Assembly (NCBI RefSeq): GCF_003431975.1
Contig: NZ_CP027116.1
Coordinates: 3,100,001 to 3,164,000 of the forward strand
Direction of reading: 5' to 3'
Source: Bacillus pumilus
GTDB lineage: Bacteria > Bacillota > Bacilli > Bacillales > Bacillaceae
Length of the DNA stretch: 64,000 bases
The position numbers were made by a program, and so were the translations under genes. The notes under the pieces were generated by a model, which saw only the letters and a program-made list of their open reading frames with translations, did not search any database and was not told the origin of the DNA. Each line of letters starts with the position of its first letter. The stretch's first letter is position 1. Of this stretch, positions 43,701 through 53,259 are shown one piece after another.

Positions 43701-43950
43701 AACGGTCTTTATTGGCTCGATGAGCTTCGTTCATTTGTTTAATCCGCTGAATGGTTTCTTTTATTTCTTCCTTTGCCTCTGGATACGTTTCATTAAAGTG
43801 CTTGGCGAGAGGCGGCATACTTTTTGCAATATGAGAATAAATCACCCACTGTTTCACATCTTGTTTCAGTGCGTCTGTTGATTCACCGAGCAGCAGCTCT
43901 GTATATTTCTCAAGCAAGCCTTCCAGCTTTTCGTCTAGTTCATTTCCCAT
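43699..43950 (-). CDS. yusU: YusU, DUF2573 protein
   Basis: An 83-residue acidic helical protein (ELDEKLEGLLEKYTELLLGE, then SMPPLAKHFNETYPEAKEEI). It corresponds to B. subtilis YusU by position next to yusV and by character. Function is unknown. GGAGC is ten bases before the ATG. Its 3' end overlaps the terminator shared with yusN. Confidence 0.75.
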   Translation of the reverse strand: MGNELDEKLEGLLEKYTELLLGESTDALKQDVKQWVIYSHIAKSMPPLAKHFNETYPEAKEEIKETIQRIKQMNEAHRANKDR

Positions 43951-44021
43951 TGTCTTCCGCTCCTTTTTTCAGAAAAAAGCCTGACTCTGCGTGTAACAGA
44001 TGTCAGGCTTTTGACATACGA

Positions 44022-44861
44022 TTATCTTGCAGCAAGAAATGTCTCCGCTTGCGCTTGCTGCACAATACAGCGTCCTCTACCATGCGGAATACATAGTGGT
44101 GTTCCGAATAAAGGATCTGTTGTCACTTGGCAGTTCATATCAAAGACATTTTTCACAAGATCACAATTAATGACCGTTTCTGGTCTTCCTTCTGCATAAA
44201 TCGACTTGTCTTTAATGGCCACAAGATGATGGGCATATCTACATGCAAGATTTAAATCATGAAGAACCATAACAATCGTGCGCTGCTCTTTTTCATTTAA
44301 GTCAAACAAAAGGTCAAGAATTTCAATTTGATGTGTCATGTCTAAATACGTAGTCGGTTCATCTAACAGGATGATATCCGTCTCCTGCGCTAACGTCATC
44401 GCAATCCATGCGCGCTGTCTTTGTCCACCTGATAATGAATCGACCGTACGATCAGCGAGGTCTTCCATCTTTGTTGACTTCAGTGCGCGATTCACGGCTT
44501 CTTCGTCTTGCTTCGACCACTGCTTCAGCCAATTTTGATAAGGATATCTGCCTTGCTTCACTAATTGATGCACCGTCAATCCTTCTGGCGCTTCCGGTCC
44601 TTGGGGAAGAATGGCGAGCTGTTTCGCTACTTCCTTTGTTGGTAATTTGGCAATGGAATGACCTTCAAGCAGGACAGAACCACCCATTGGCTTCATGAGA
44701 CGGGCCAAAGAGCGAAGTAGCGTGGATTTACCGCATCCATTGCTGCCAATAAATACTGTGATTTCACCCTTAGGGATTGATACATTTAGTTCATCTATGA
44801 TCATTGTTTCTCCGTAGCCTAAGCTTAAATCTTCAGTAGAAATGGCACTCATTCCGCTCAA
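44022..44861 (-). CDS. yusV: Siderophore ABC transporter ATPase YusV
   Basis: A 279-residue FecE/FepC-type ATPase. Walker [18 protein letters not shown], signature [17 protein letters not shown], Walker [17 protein letters not shown] and the switch His in [16 protein letters not shown] are intact. In B. subtilis YusV is the shared ATPase for bacillibactin, enterobactin, schizokinen and arthrobactin systems, so it probably powers the permeases at 8623-10669. Start may be TTG at 44861 or ATG at 44852. A Fur box is located upstream. Confidence 0.9.
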   Translation of the reverse strand: MSGMSAISTEDLSLGYGETMIIDELNVSIPKGEITVFIGSNGCGKSTLLRSLARLMKPMGGSVLLEGHSIAKLPTKEVAKQLAILPQGPEAPEGLTVHQLVKQGRYPYQNWLKQWSKQDEEAVNRALKSTKMEDLADRTVDSLSGGQRQRAWIAMTLAQETDIILLDEPTTYLDMTHQIEILDLLFDLNEKEQRTIVMVLHDLNLACRYAHHLVAIKDKSIYAEGRPETVINCDLVKNVFDMNCQVTTDPLFGTPLCIPHGRGRCIVQQAQAETFLAAR

Positions 44862-44961
44862 ACGCTCCTTTTCTCATGCAAATTTTTTATATGAAATATC
44901 GTCTATATATAGACGCAAAAGATCACTTAACTCCATTTAGTGTATCAGATTTAAGTGATCT

Positions 44962-44976
44962 TGAAAATCATTTTCA
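44962..44976 (-). promoter_or_regulatory. Fur box of yusV
   Basis: TGAAAATCATTTTCA is a perfect palindrome matching the 7-1-7 Fur core at 12 of 14 positions. A -10-like TACACT lies at 44939-44944 on the - strand (TTTTCA-N17-TACACT), so Fur would cover the -35. An inverted repeat AAGATCACTTAA / TTAAGTGATCTT (44919-44962) next to it may be the yusW terminator. Confidence 0.75.
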
Positions 44977-44999
44977 ATTAAAAAATGAGAAAGCCTCGT

Positions 45000-45449
45000 T
45001 TACTTCTTCTTTTGGAATGTACATTTCGTTCCATCTTCAAGCTTCATATCGACTTGTATCCGCTGATAATCATCATCCAAATTAAAAGCAGCTAATAGCT
45101 CATTTACATACGCTTCATTAATCTTCGCACTAGGAATAGACATATCATTTAGCTTCATCTTCATCTCGCGTAATGCTTCTTCACCTTCATAGCGGACACC
45201 GTTCATATGATCACGAATAAGTGCTTCTTCTTTGCCTTTCGCTTGACGATAGGTGGCTTCGTATAATTCGCTTTTCTGCCCGTATTGAACATGCAGGTGG
45301 AGATGCTCAAATGGGAGCTCCTTCATTTGAACCGCTGAGAGACTCTCTGCTTCTGCTTCATTTGTTTGTTGAAGCGGCTCAATCGATTGGCACCCAGACA
45401 GCATAAAAAGCGACACTCCTATTTGTCCCGCCTTCTTCCAACACATCAT
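45000..45449 (-). CDS. yusW: Lipoprotein YusW
   Basis: A 149-residue lipoprotein with a signal peptide ending in lipobox MLSGC (Cys ~18). The mature part is a small YusW-type domain with repeated strands (LPFEHLHLHVQYGQKSELYE; IQVDMKLEDGTKCTFQKKK). Function is unknown. The start at 45449 follows GGAGGAAGTGC; an ATG eight codons earlier lacks a ribosome site. Probably independent of yusV. Confidence 0.8.
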   Translation of the reverse strand: MMCWKKAGQIGVSLFMLSGCQSIEPLQQTNEAEAESLSAVQMKELPFEHLHLHVQYGQKSELYEATYRQAKGKEEALIRDHMNGVRYEGEEALREMKMKLNDMSIPSAKINEAYVNELLAAFNLDDDYQRIQVDMKLEDGTKCTFQKKK

Positions 45450-45557
45450 GCACTTCCTCCTATTTCTTATCATCGCTTTTTATTCTTCTCCATCCTTCTT
45501 TTCGTTATTCAATAAAAGAGTGGGCTATGGTAAATTGAAACAAAAAGGAGGTACGAG

Positions 45558-46403
45558 ATGATGAAAAGGACAGCCATTATAACTGGTGCCAATAGCGGCT
45601 TTGGCAAGCTCATCACGATAGGTCTCGCCAGGCAAGGCTATACAGTGATCGCAGGGGTCAGACAGAAAGCCAATGTGAACAAGCTTGCCGAGGAGATCAA
45701 GCAAGCTTCTTTATCCGAAACAATACATATTGAAGCATTAGATGTGACAGATACGCAGTCGATTCAAGCATTTCAGAAAAAGCTAGAGGCTTACGCTCCC
45801 ATTACCCTGCTTGTCAACAATGCGGGAACAGCCTATGCGGGTTTTGCTGAAGAGGTTCCTGTTGACACGTACCGCCAGCAATTTGATGTGAATGTCTTTG
45901 GAGTTTTGGAAATGACACAAGCCGTTCTTCCGTTTATGACAAATGGTGCAAAAATATTTAATATGAGCAGCATCAGCGGATTAATGGGGATGCCCGCACT
46001 TTCTCCGTATGTGTCGTCAAAGTTTGCTTTAGAGGGTTATACAGAGAGCTTGCGTATTGAACTGGCATCGTTCGGGATACAGGCAGCCTTGATCGAGCCA
46101 GGTTCTTTCCAAACAAATATTTGGAACACATCCATGAACGAGCACATGATGCAGCCAGGAGAAGGATCGAAATACATACACATCTATCAAAAGATGATGA
46201 CCTATATCAATGCCCAAAAAGCCAACTACGGGGACCCTCGTGACGTCGCAGCACTTGTTGTTCGATTAGCCGAAAAGAAACGACTGAAAAAACTGAGGTA
46301 TCCGATTGGGAAAGGGGTACGACTTTCATTCACAGCAAAGCAGCTTTTGCCTTGGAGCTTGTGGGAAAAGATCATATTACGTACACTCTCTTCAAAAAAA
46401 TAA
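45558..46403 (+). CDS. yusZ: Short-chain dehydrogenase/reductase YusZ
   Basis: A 281-residue classical SDR. The cofactor motif is TGANSGFGKLITIGLA (TGxxxGxG), NNAG occurs in LLVNNAGTAYAG, and the catalytic Ser-Tyr-Lys are in FNMSSISGLMG, SPYVSSKFALEG. The C-terminal region is compatible with a retinol dehydrogenase-like branch. Substrate is unknown. AAAGGAGG lies seven bases before tandem ATGs. It is convergent with htrB. Confidence 0.88.
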   Translation: MMKRTAIITGANSGFGKLITIGLARQGYTVIAGVRQKANVNKLAEEIKQASLSETIHIEALDVTDTQSIQAFQKKLEAYAPITLLVNNAGTAYAGFAEEVPVDTYRQQFDVNVFGVLEMTQAVLPFMTNGAKIFNMSSISGLMGMPALSPYVSSKFALEGYTESLRIELASFGIQAALIEPGSFQTNIWNTSMNEHMMQPGEGSKYIHIYQKMMTYINAQKANYGDPRDVAALVVRLAEKKRLKKLRYPIGKGVRLSFTAKQLLPWSLWEKIILRTLSSKK

Positions 46404-46407
46404 GCAC

Positions 46408-46444
46408 AAAAAACAGGTGAACCGTTAACGGCCACCTGTTTTTT
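46408..46444. terminator. Bidirectional terminator between yusZ and htrB
   Basis: A-run plus ACAGGTG (46413-46419) pairs with CACCTGT (46433-46439) plus T-run. Confidence 0.85.
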
Positions 46445-46447
46445 CAT

Positions 46448-47818
46448 TTATTCGTTATCAGACTGTCCAAGGGTAATGTCTAGATTTTTGTTTTTTCCTT
46501 CACGAATAACAGTCATTGTCGTTTTATCGCCAACTTTTGTTTCTTTATAAAGAATTTCTTTCAGCTGAGAGCTGTTCGCCACGTTTTTCCCTTTAAACTT
46601 GATGATGACATCTCCAGATTTCAAGCCTGCTTTTTGTGCAGGTGATCCTTTTGATACATCTTTTACGTAAATCCCTTTGCCAATTTGTTTATCAAATAGG
46701 CCGAGCGTATTTTCCTGATACGTTTCAGGCACTTGCTCAAGGTCAATCATTTGTACACCAAGGTAAGGACGTTCAACTTTTCCATTTTTCAACAGCTCAT
46801 CTACAATCGGTTTGACATCGTTACTTGGAATCGCAAAGCCGAGTGATTCCACACCGCTTTCGCTAATTTTTAAGCTGTTGATGCCAATGACTTGACCATC
46901 TGTATTAATAAGCGGTCCACCGCTGTTTCCTGGGTTAATCGCTGCATCTGTTTGCAGTACATTCATCTCCACCGTACCAGATGACGTGTTCGCTTCAACC
47001 GTACGATCCAGACCACTAATAATCCCTTCTGTCACAGTACCAGAGAACTGTGCACCGAGCGGGTTCCCAATGGCGATGACTTTGTCTCCAGCACGGAGCT
47101 TAGAAGAATCCCCAAAGCTCGCCACTTTATCAATGCCGTCTGCATTGATTTCAACGACAGCTAAATCTGTCATCACGTCACTGCCGACAAGCTTCGCTTC
47201 TTTTGTTTTCCCATCAAAAAGTGTCACCTTTAGTTTATTGGCACCTTCGACTACGTGATTATTTGTAATAATGTACGCTTTTTTGCCATCTTTTTTAAAG
47301 ATGACGCCAGAACCCGTTCCAGCTTCAGCCTCTGTTGAATCACCGCTAAGGCCAAATGAATTTTGTGTAGATTGATAGTTTGAGACTCCAACAATGGTTG
47401 GCTCTAAATCTTCTACCATATCAGCGACATTCGTGGCATTGGTAATTTGTTTTGTCGAGAAGTTATCAGAGGTTGCCGGCTCACTTGACGCTGTTTGCGT
47501 TTGTGTGTTTGCCGCTGTGTCCTGCGACTGCGGCAAAAGCGGTGTAATGCCAAGCACAAGGCCTCCGCCAATAATCCCTCCAAGGATCGGACTGAGCCAT
47601 GCCGCCTTCCGTTTTTTCTCCTTTTTCGACGCACGGTCATCCCCCATTTGAGGAGAATGATTTGTCACACTCTCCTGAGTGGCAGATGTTTCGTTTTCAT
47701 GAGATTGAAAAACGAGCTCTTTCTCTTTTTCTGGTTCGTCTATTTGTTTCTCATTCTCTTGATGCATATCTTCTTGTTGATTTAACTTCTTCTCTTCATC
47801 TTCTCTTCGGAAATCCAT
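46448..47818 (-). CDS. htrB: Membrane-anchored serine protease HtrB (HtrA/DegP family)
   Basis: A 456-residue HtrA-type quality-control protease. A ~75-residue charged cytoplasmic head rich in Glu and Lys precedes one membrane segment (LSPILGGIIGGGLVLGITPL). The trypsin-like domain carries His in AYIITNNHVVEGAN, Asp in MTDLAVVEI and Ser in AAINPGNSGGPLI. A PDZ domain follows (residues ~360-450; GIYVKDVSKGSPAQKAGLKS). It degrades misfolded proteins outside the membrane and is induced by CssRS, encoded next door. Start MDFRRED has GGAG eight bases upstream. Confidence 0.93.
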   Translation of the reverse strand: MDFRREDEEKKLNQQEDMHQENEKQIDEPEKEKELVFQSHENETSATQESVTNHSPQMGDDRASKKEKKRKAAWLSPILGGIIGGGLVLGITPLLPQSQDTAANTQTQTASSEPATSDNFSTKQITNATNVADMVEDLEPTIVGVSNYQSTQNSFGLSGDSTEAEAGTGSGVIFKKDGKKAYIITNNHVVEGANKLKVTLFDGKTKEAKLVGSDVMTDLAVVEINADGIDKVASFGDSSKLRAGDKVIAIGNPLGAQFSGTVTEGIISGLDRTVEANTSSGTVEMNVLQTDAAINPGNSGGPLINTDGQVIGINSLKISESGVESLGFAIPSNDVKPIVDELLKNGKVERPYLGVQMIDLEQVPETYQENTLGLFDKQIGKGIYVKDVSKGSPAQKAGLKSGDVIIKFKGKNVANSSQLKEILYKETKVGDKTTMTVIREGKNKNLDITLGQSDNE

Positions 47819-48154
47819 CGCTTGCACTCCTTTACGTCATGTTCATGACTTGCTTGATTCATATGTGTAGATCGGACTCATGTCCTCTTAATGGCAACAT
47901 CATTGAGAATACTTCATGACAATATGTCAAATTATATAATACTTATTCATAGAAAAAAAGCAAGGTGCGCACATTGGTGAAAAGCACCTATTCATCTGCC
48001 TTTTGTCTATGCCCTTTTTTCCCTTGATCTTATCATAATCAAACATTATGGGATAATGATGAGAAGAATATGTGAAATTGTGAAAAAAGCGTGTGATTGT
48101 TGACACGCCGCCTTTATCTCCCGTTATAATGACGTTGAGAGGATGTGGAAGACT
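47819..48154. promoter_or_regulatory. Divergent htrB-cssR control region
   Basis: This gap has no gene. TTGACA at 48100-48105 and TATAAT at 48125-48130 (19-bp spacer) form a promoter for cssR. On the - strand a TTGACA occurs near 47931 in front of htrB. CssR sites are expected here but I cannot place one with confidence. The rest is AT-rich. Confidence 0.6.
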
Positions 48155-48832
48155 TTGTCGTACACCATTTATTTAGTTGAAGATGAACAAAACTTAAATG
48201 AACTGTTAACCAAATATTTAGAAAGTGAAAATTGGAATGTCTCCTCTTTTTTAACCGGAGAAGCGGCACGCGAGGCAATGACCAAGCCACCGCATCTGTG
48301 GATTTTAGATATCATGCTACCTGATACAGATGGCTACACACTCATTAAAGAAATCAAAGCCGCCTCACCTGACGTACCGGTCATTTTCATTTCAGCACGC
48401 GATGCAGATATTGATCGTGTCCTCGGCTTAGAACTGGGGAGCAGTGACTATATCGCAAAGCCATTTCTTCCGCGTGAGCTGATCATTCGGGTGCAAAAGC
48501 TGCTTGAGCTTGTGTATAAAAACAGCGATACTCCGCAGAAGCAAAGCGTCACATCCGTTTCCTCCTATGTCATTCATGAGGATGTAAGAGAAGTGTATGA
48601 AAGCGATCAGCTCATCAACTTAACTTCTAAAGAATTTGACTTGCTGCTCTTATTTACCCATCATCAGGGACATGCTTTTTCTCGTGAAGATATCCTCATC
48701 AAAATTTGGGGACATGATTACTTCGGGACAGATCGTGTGGTCGATGACCTTGTCAGACGGCTGCGCAAAAAAATGCCCGACTTAAAGGTCGAGACCATTT
48801 ATGGGTTTGGCTATAGGATGTTAAAGGGATGA
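48155..48832 (+). CDS. cssR: Response regulator CssR
   Basis: A 225-residue OmpR-family regulator. Acidic pocket VEDEQN, phospho-Asp in LWILDIMLPDTDGY (~residue 52), Lys in YIAKPFLPREL and a winged helix ending in VVDDLVRRLRKKMP. It answers secretion and heat stress sensed by CssS and activates htrA, htrB and its own operon. The TTG at 48155 gives the same length as B. subtilis CssR; an upstream ATG overlaps the ribosome site. Confidence 0.93.
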   Translation: MSYTIYLVEDEQNLNELLTKYLESENWNVSSFLTGEAAREAMTKPPHLWILDIMLPDTDGYTLIKEIKAASPDVPVIFISARDADIDRVLGLELGSSDYIAKPFLPRELIIRVQKLLELVYKNSDTPQKQSVTSVSSYVIHEDVREVYESDQLINLTSKEFDLLLLFTHHQGHAFSREDILIKIWGHDYFGTDRVVDDLVRRLRKKMPDLKVETIYGFGYRMLKG

Positions 48833-50160
48833 AGAACAAACCGCTCGCTTTTCAAATTTGGGTCGTTATCTCTGGCATTTTGCTCACAATCTCGATTGTC
48901 CTGATCATCCTATTTTCCAATACATTACGTAACTTCTTCACAAATGAAATTTATAAAAATATCGAAAATGAACAACAGGTGCTCACAGAATATCCGTTGA
49001 ACCGAGACGGCACGCCAAAGTCGACACCGGAAAACCGCTCGGTGCAGCACATTCTGATTCCATCAGATGAATTAAACCAAATGGCGCAGTTTTTCCCGCA
49101 TGCTTTTATTGAGAAAATCCAATCTTTTGTGAAAAAACAAAAAAGCGCAACGAAACGCTATTCTGAAGAGGTGAATGGCCAGCACATCTTTTTTGTCATC
49201 AAAAAAGTATCAACAGGCAATACACAATACATTCTTCTCTCTTACGCACCAGACTCTTATCGAGACGACCTGTCCTTTACTCTGTTTAAACAGCTGATCT
49301 TTATCTTGGGCACTGTTATTTTATTAAGCTGGATTCCATCGATTTGGCTTGCCCGCTACTTATCCCGTCCAATCGTTGCGTTTGAAAAGCACGTCAAGCG
49401 GATTGCACAAGAGGACTGGGACGATCCTGTTATCGTTGACCGGCAAGATGAAATTGGAAAGCTTGGTCATACCATTGAAGAAATGAGAAAAAAGCTCATT
49501 CAAAAGGATGAAACAGAACGGACTCTTTTGCAAAATATATCACATGATTTAAAGACACCAGTCATGGTCATCCGCGGCTATACGCAGTCGATTAAAGATG
49601 GTATTTTTCCTAAGGGAGATCTTGAACAAACGGTGGAAGTCATTGAAGGTGAAGCGGAAAAGCTTGAGAAGAAAATCAAGGATTTGCTGTACTTAACAAA
49701 GCTTGATTATTTATCAAATCAACACCACACACACTCTTCCTTCCTACTCAGTAATACGATGCTGGAAGTGGTCGACCGAATACGCTGGTCGAAAAATGAA
49801 TTGCAGTGGAACGTGGACTTAGATGATGAGGCTGCTCTTGAAGGCGATCCAGAACAATGGAGCAAATTATTTGAAAATGTACTAGAAAATCAACTTCGCT
49901 ACGCAAAAAAGAAAATTGATATTCATTTGAAACAGGAAGAGGATCAAATTCGCATTGTCATTCGCAATGACGGTCCTCCAATTGAAGAACATATGCTATC
50001 CAACCTATACGAACCTTTTAGTAAGGGAAAAAAGGGCGAATTCGGTATTGGATTAAGCATTGTCAAAAGAATTCTCTCCATGCATCAAGCGTCTATATCC
50101 ATTGAAAATGATGATCTAGGTGTACGTTACACGATCACGGTTCCAAAGAAGAGACTGTAG
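48829..50160 (+). CDS. cssS: Sensor histidine kinase CssS
   Basis: A 443-residue kinase with two membrane segments (residues ~10-30 and ~155-180) enclosing an extracellular sensor, then HAMP, an H-box LLQNISHDLKTPVMVIRGY, N-box FENVLENQLRYAKK and G-box GEFGIGLSIVKRI. It senses misfolded secreted proteins and controls CssR. It overlaps cssR by four bases (ATGA). Confidence 0.93.
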   Translation: MKNKPLAFQIWVVISGILLTISIVLIILFSNTLRNFFTNEIYKNIENEQQVLTEYPLNRDGTPKSTPENRSVQHILIPSDELNQMAQFFPHAFIEKIQSFVKKQKSATKRYSEEVNGQHIFFVIKKVSTGNTQYILLSYAPDSYRDDLSFTLFKQLIFILGTVILLSWIPSIWLARYLSRPIVAFEKHVKRIAQEDWDDPVIVDRQDEIGKLGHTIEEMRKKLIQKDETERTLLQNISHDLKTPVMVIRGYTQSIKDGIFPKGDLEQTVEVIEGEAEKLEKKIKDLLYLTKLDYLSNQHHTHSSFLLSNTMLEVVDRIRWSKNELQWNVDLDDEAALEGDPEQWSKLFENVLENQLRYAKKKIDIHLKQEEDQIRIVIRNDGPPIEEHMLSNLYEPFSKGKKGEFGIGLSIVKRILSMHQASISIENDDLGVRYTITVPKKRL

Positions 50161-50188
50161 GTTTTTGACCGCAGTCTTTTTTAGATGA
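50153..50188. terminator. Terminator at the end of cssS
   Basis: AGACTG (50151-50156) pairs with CAGTCT (50172-50177), followed by T6. The stem begins inside the last codons of cssS and ends at the stop of the convergent small gene. Confidence 0.75.
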
Positions 50189-50345
50189 ATGAATACCCAT
50201 TGAAATCACGGTATGTGGCTTTGATTTTCTTGCCAGCTTGATACATCCATTTCTTTTCAATGGTTGTCTCTTTTGGCATTTTAACTTTTTCTACTTGAAT
50301 CCCTTTTGTTCGCAAGCGTCTCATCATATCATCGATTTCTCTCAT
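50181..50345 (-). CDS. Small basic protein of unknown function
   Basis: A 54-residue gene convergent with cssS: MREIDDMMRRLRTKGIQVEK, then KMPKETTIEKKWMYQAGKKI and a tail ending YRDFNGYSFI. It is basic and predicted alpha/beta. AAAGGA is nine bases before the ATG, and codon use looks like the neighbours. It is followed by the terminator shared with cssS. I do not recognise the family. The 192 bases between it and yuxN show only AT-rich promoter-like sequence. Confidence 0.75.
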   Translation of the reverse strand: MREIDDMMRRLRTKGIQVEKVKMPKETTIEKKWMYQAGKKIKATYRDFNGYSFI

Positions 50346-50537
50346 GGAACATCATCCTTTCACATATTTTGACCAGTTGGTCACCTTACTTTATAATATA
50401 AAGAATTACACTGTAAAAAACAAGTTACAATCTGATTAATTTTTGAAAACTTTCGTCGTTTATGACCGATAAGTCACATCTCTTTGCGCACGTTTCCTAA
50501 GACATTTGTCTCTCGGTAAGAAAGGATGACATTCATA

Positions 50538-51416
50538 TTGAAAAAGAAAGAAAAAATGATCATTGAGGCTGGCATGAAATTATTTGCCAGCAAAGGCTAC
50601 AATACAACGTCTGTTCAGGAAATTGCGGATGAATGCCACATGTCAAAGGGTGCTTTTTATCTTTATTTCAAGTCAAAGGAAGCACTGCTCATTTCAATCT
50701 TGCATTACTATTACGATAAGGTATTTACCCGGATTCACGAGGTTCAAACAGAGGGCGGCACACCAAAGGAAGCCTACCGTAAGCAGCTTACTGTCTACTA
50801 CGATAATATTTTACAGCAAAAGGATTTCATTAAAATGCAGCTGAGCGATCGAGCACTGCCGTTGAATGAAGAAACGCAGCAGCTTGCAAAACAAATCAGA
50901 CTCGCCACCATCCAGCTTCACATTGACAACATTAAGCAGGTATACGGAGATGCAGCAATCCCTTATATGGCCGATCTTTGTTTGACGATTGAGGGCATGA
51001 GCCACGTTTATTTCGAGCTTGCAATTTTATATGATTTTCAACTGGAGGCTGAGGAGCTAGCCGCAACAATGATTCACCGTATCGATGATTTGATGGACGG
51101 TATGATGGGGCGACATGATCAGCCGCTTATCTCTGTAGATCAAGCGAGCGATTGGTTTGGTCCTATTTATGAACGGTCATTCGATCCGCTGACAGAATCT
51201 CTTTTAAAAGATTTAAGAGAACAGGCCGAAGCACAGTATGAAGTAAAAGACGAGCCTGATTTATTTGAAGCACTCGGCATTTTAGAAAATGAATTAAACA
51301 AACAAAAACCTAGACAAGTCATCGTGAAAGGCATGCTGTATCAGTTAAAATTATACGCACCGCTCAAAACCAACTCTGAATCACTTTTGCGTATTTTGAA
51401 AGAGGATCATTTGTAA
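50538..51416 (+). CDS. yuxN: TetR-family regulator YuxN
   Basis: A 292-residue TetR-type protein with an N-terminal helix-turn-helix (AGMKLFASKGYNTTSVQEIA, then MSKGAFYLYFKSKEALL) and a long C-terminal ligand domain, larger than the usual 190-210 residues. Targets are unknown; YuxN lies between cssRS and fumC in B. subtilis too. The TTG at 50538 is the likelier start, since the ATG four codons earlier overlaps AAAGG. Confidence 0.83.
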   Translation: MKKKEKMIIEAGMKLFASKGYNTTSVQEIADECHMSKGAFYLYFKSKEALLISILHYYYDKVFTRIHEVQTEGGTPKEAYRKQLTVYYDNILQQKDFIKMQLSDRALPLNEETQQLAKQIRLATIQLHIDNIKQVYGDAAIPYMADLCLTIEGMSHVYFELAILYDFQLEAEELAATMIHRIDDLMDGMMGRHDQPLISVDQASDWFGPIYERSFDPLTESLLKDLREQAEAQYEVKDEPDLFEALGILENELNKQKPRQVIVKGMLYQLKLYAPLKTNSESLLRILKEDHL

Positions 51417-51466
51417 AACCCAAGGAAGCCCCCTGGGGTTTCATTTTGTTCAATACTTTCAATGAA

Positions 51467-51494
51467 AAAACCAGGGGCAGCCGCCCCTGGTTTC
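51467..51494. terminator. fumC terminator
   Basis: AAACCAGGGGC (51468-51478) pairs with GCCCCTGGTTT (51483-51493); on the - strand it follows the fumC stop directly. A second hairpin (CCCAAGG with CCTGGGG near 51421-51440) serves yuxN. Confidence 0.88.
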
Positions 51495-52889
51495 TTATTT
51501 TGCTTTTGGTGTCACCATGTCTTCTGGTTTCACAAATTCTTCAAACTGCTCTTCTGTTAACAGCTCTAATTGAAGTGCTGCTTCTTTTAACGTTAATCCT
51601 TCTTTGTGAGCAAGCTTTGCAATTTTGGCTGCATTTTCATATCCGATGTGAGGGTTAAGTGCCGTCACAAGCATCAATGAATCGTTCAAGTTTTTCTCGA
51701 TTGTTTCTAGGTTTGGTTCAATTCCAACTGCACATTTGTCATGAAATGAATTCATGCCGTCAGCAAGTAATTCAACTGATTGCAAGAAATTATAAATAAT
51801 AACCGGCTTAAATACGTTCAGCTCAAAGTTTCCTTGGCTCGCGGCAAAACCGATTGTTGCGTCATTCCCCATGATTTGTGCTGCGATCATTGTTAAAGCT
51901 TCGCTTTGAGTTGGATTGACTTTACCTGGCATAATGGAGCTTCCTGGCTCATTTTCAGGAATGATCAATTCACCAATTCCACAGCGCGGACCACTCGCAA
52001 GCCATCTCACATCGTTGGCAATTTTCATGAGATCAGCCGCAAGCGCTTTTAGGGCACCGTGTGCATACGTAATTTCATCATGGCTTGTCAGCGCATGGAA
52101 TTTGTTTGGTGAAGAATTGAATGTTTGACCTGTTAATTGGCTGATTTCTTCCGACACGTATTGACCAAAGTCAGGATGTGCGTTAATTCCTGTACCAACA
52201 GCCGTTCCGCCAATTGCAAGCTCTCTCATTTTTTCAGTTGATTCTAGAATCATTTCTTTTGAACGGTCCAGCATGTACACCCAGCCGCTAATTTCTTGAC
52301 CTACTGTCAGTGGTGTTGCATCTTGCAAGTGCGTACGACCGATTTTCACAATTTCTTGATATGCTTTTGCTTTCTCATCAAGAGTCGCTCTTAATTGATC
52401 AATCGCAGGCAATAATTTTTTGTACACAGCTAAAACAGCTGCCACGTGCATAGCAGTTGGGAATGTGTCATTTGAGCTTTGACTGCGGTTAACGTCATCA
52501 TTCGGGTGAATGCTGAACTCACTATTTTTATCTTTCAAGTAAGCAGTTGCTCTATTTGCAACGACTTCGTTCATATTCATGTTACTTTGTGTCCCGCTGC
52601 CTGTCTGCCATACAACAAGCGGGAAATGCTCGTCATACTTTCCGCTGATGATGTCATCACATACAGCAGCAATTGCTTCTGCTTTTTCGCTTTCAAGGTT
52701 GCCAAGACGTTCGTTGGCAATCGCTGTGCTACGCTTCAAAATTGCAAACGCATTCACAACTTCCTTTGGCATTTTCTCAGAACCGATTTTGAAATTTTCT
52801 TTGCTTCGTTGTGTTTGTGCACCCCAGAATTTATCCTTTGGCACCTTGATTTCGCCCATTGTATCTTTTTCGATTCTAAATTCCGTCAT
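51495..52889 (-). CDS. fumC: Class II fumarase FumC
   Basis: A 464-residue fumarate hydratase of the fumarase/aspartase superfamily. [13 protein letters not shown] (~100) and [17 protein letters not shown] carry active-site residues, and the flexible signature loop is [16 protein letters not shown] (~318). It interconverts fumarate and malate in the TCA cycle. The ATG at 52889 follows GGAGGG; an ATG five codons earlier overlaps that site. Confidence 0.95.
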   Translation of the reverse strand: MTEFRIEKDTMGEIKVPKDKFWGAQTQRSKENFKIGSEKMPKEVVNAFAILKRSTAIANERLGNLESEKAEAIAAVCDDIISGKYDEHFPLVVWQTGSGTQSNMNMNEVVANRATAYLKDKNSEFSIHPNDDVNRSQSSNDTFPTAMHVAAVLAVYKKLLPAIDQLRATLDEKAKAYQEIVKIGRTHLQDATPLTVGQEISGWVYMLDRSKEMILESTEKMRELAIGGTAVGTGINAHPDFGQYVSEEISQLTGQTFNSSPNKFHALTSHDEITYAHGALKALAADLMKIANDVRWLASGPRCGIGELIIPENEPGSSIMPGKVNPTQSEALTMIAAQIMGNDATIGFAASQGNFELNVFKPVIIYNFLQSVELLADGMNSFHDKCAVGIEPNLETIEKNLNDSLMLVTALNPHIGYENAAKIAKLAHKEGLTLKEAALQLELLTEEQFEEFVKPEDMVTPKAK

Positions 52890-52978
52890 TATGTATCCCT
52901 CCATAGCTTCTATACACTCAACTCTATTCTATACAAAAAATGAAAATCCTTTAAGCGTTTTCAATTAAAATTTTATCT

Positions 52979-53146
52979 TTATTTTAATTTTAGTTCAATA
53001 TAAACGCGAACATCTTTCGAATATTTGTATTTTGGGTTCGTTTTTCCGTAATCTTTTGATGTATATGTCACTTCATAATGCTTGTCAAACGACTGTAGAA
53101 TACGGTCAATCTCCTCTTTTGTTCCTGCTAAACGAATTTGCGCCAT
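52979..53146 (-). CDS. yvzF: Small DUF3970-type protein YvzF
   Basis: A 55-residue gene in the gap between fumC and gerAA: MAQIRLAGTKEEIDRILQSF, then YEVTYTSKDYGKTNPKYKYS and DVRVYIELKLK. The opening QIRLAGTKEEI fits the DUF3970 family, to which B. subtilis YvzF in the same locus belongs. GGAGG is seven bases before the ATG. Function is unknown. Confidence 0.78.
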   Translation of the reverse strand: MAQIRLAGTKEEIDRILQSFDKHYEVTYTSKDYGKTNPKYKYSKDVRVYIELKLK

Positions 53147-53200
53147 CTTGTTTCCTCCAAAACCCTCATTCTTTCTTTTACCACAAAATAATGTAACACA

Positions 53201-53230
53201 GAATATTGTTTTTTCAAGCAGGTAATGCTA
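53201..53230 (+). promoter_or_regulatory. SigG-type promoter of the gerA operon
   Basis: GAATA (53201-53205) is 18 bp from AATGCTA (53224-53230), matching the forespore SigG pattern GNATR-N18-CATNNTA at all but one defined position. The predicted start near 53237 is upstream of the TTG at 53260 and downstream of any longer reading frame. Confidence 0.75.
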
Positions 53231-53259
53231 AGAAAAAGATGTTGAGGCGGGTGATCCTT

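Noticed and set aside
47819..48154. CssR binding sites
   Set aside because: Some AT-rich repeats occur but I could not match a defined CssR motif without computing an alignment.
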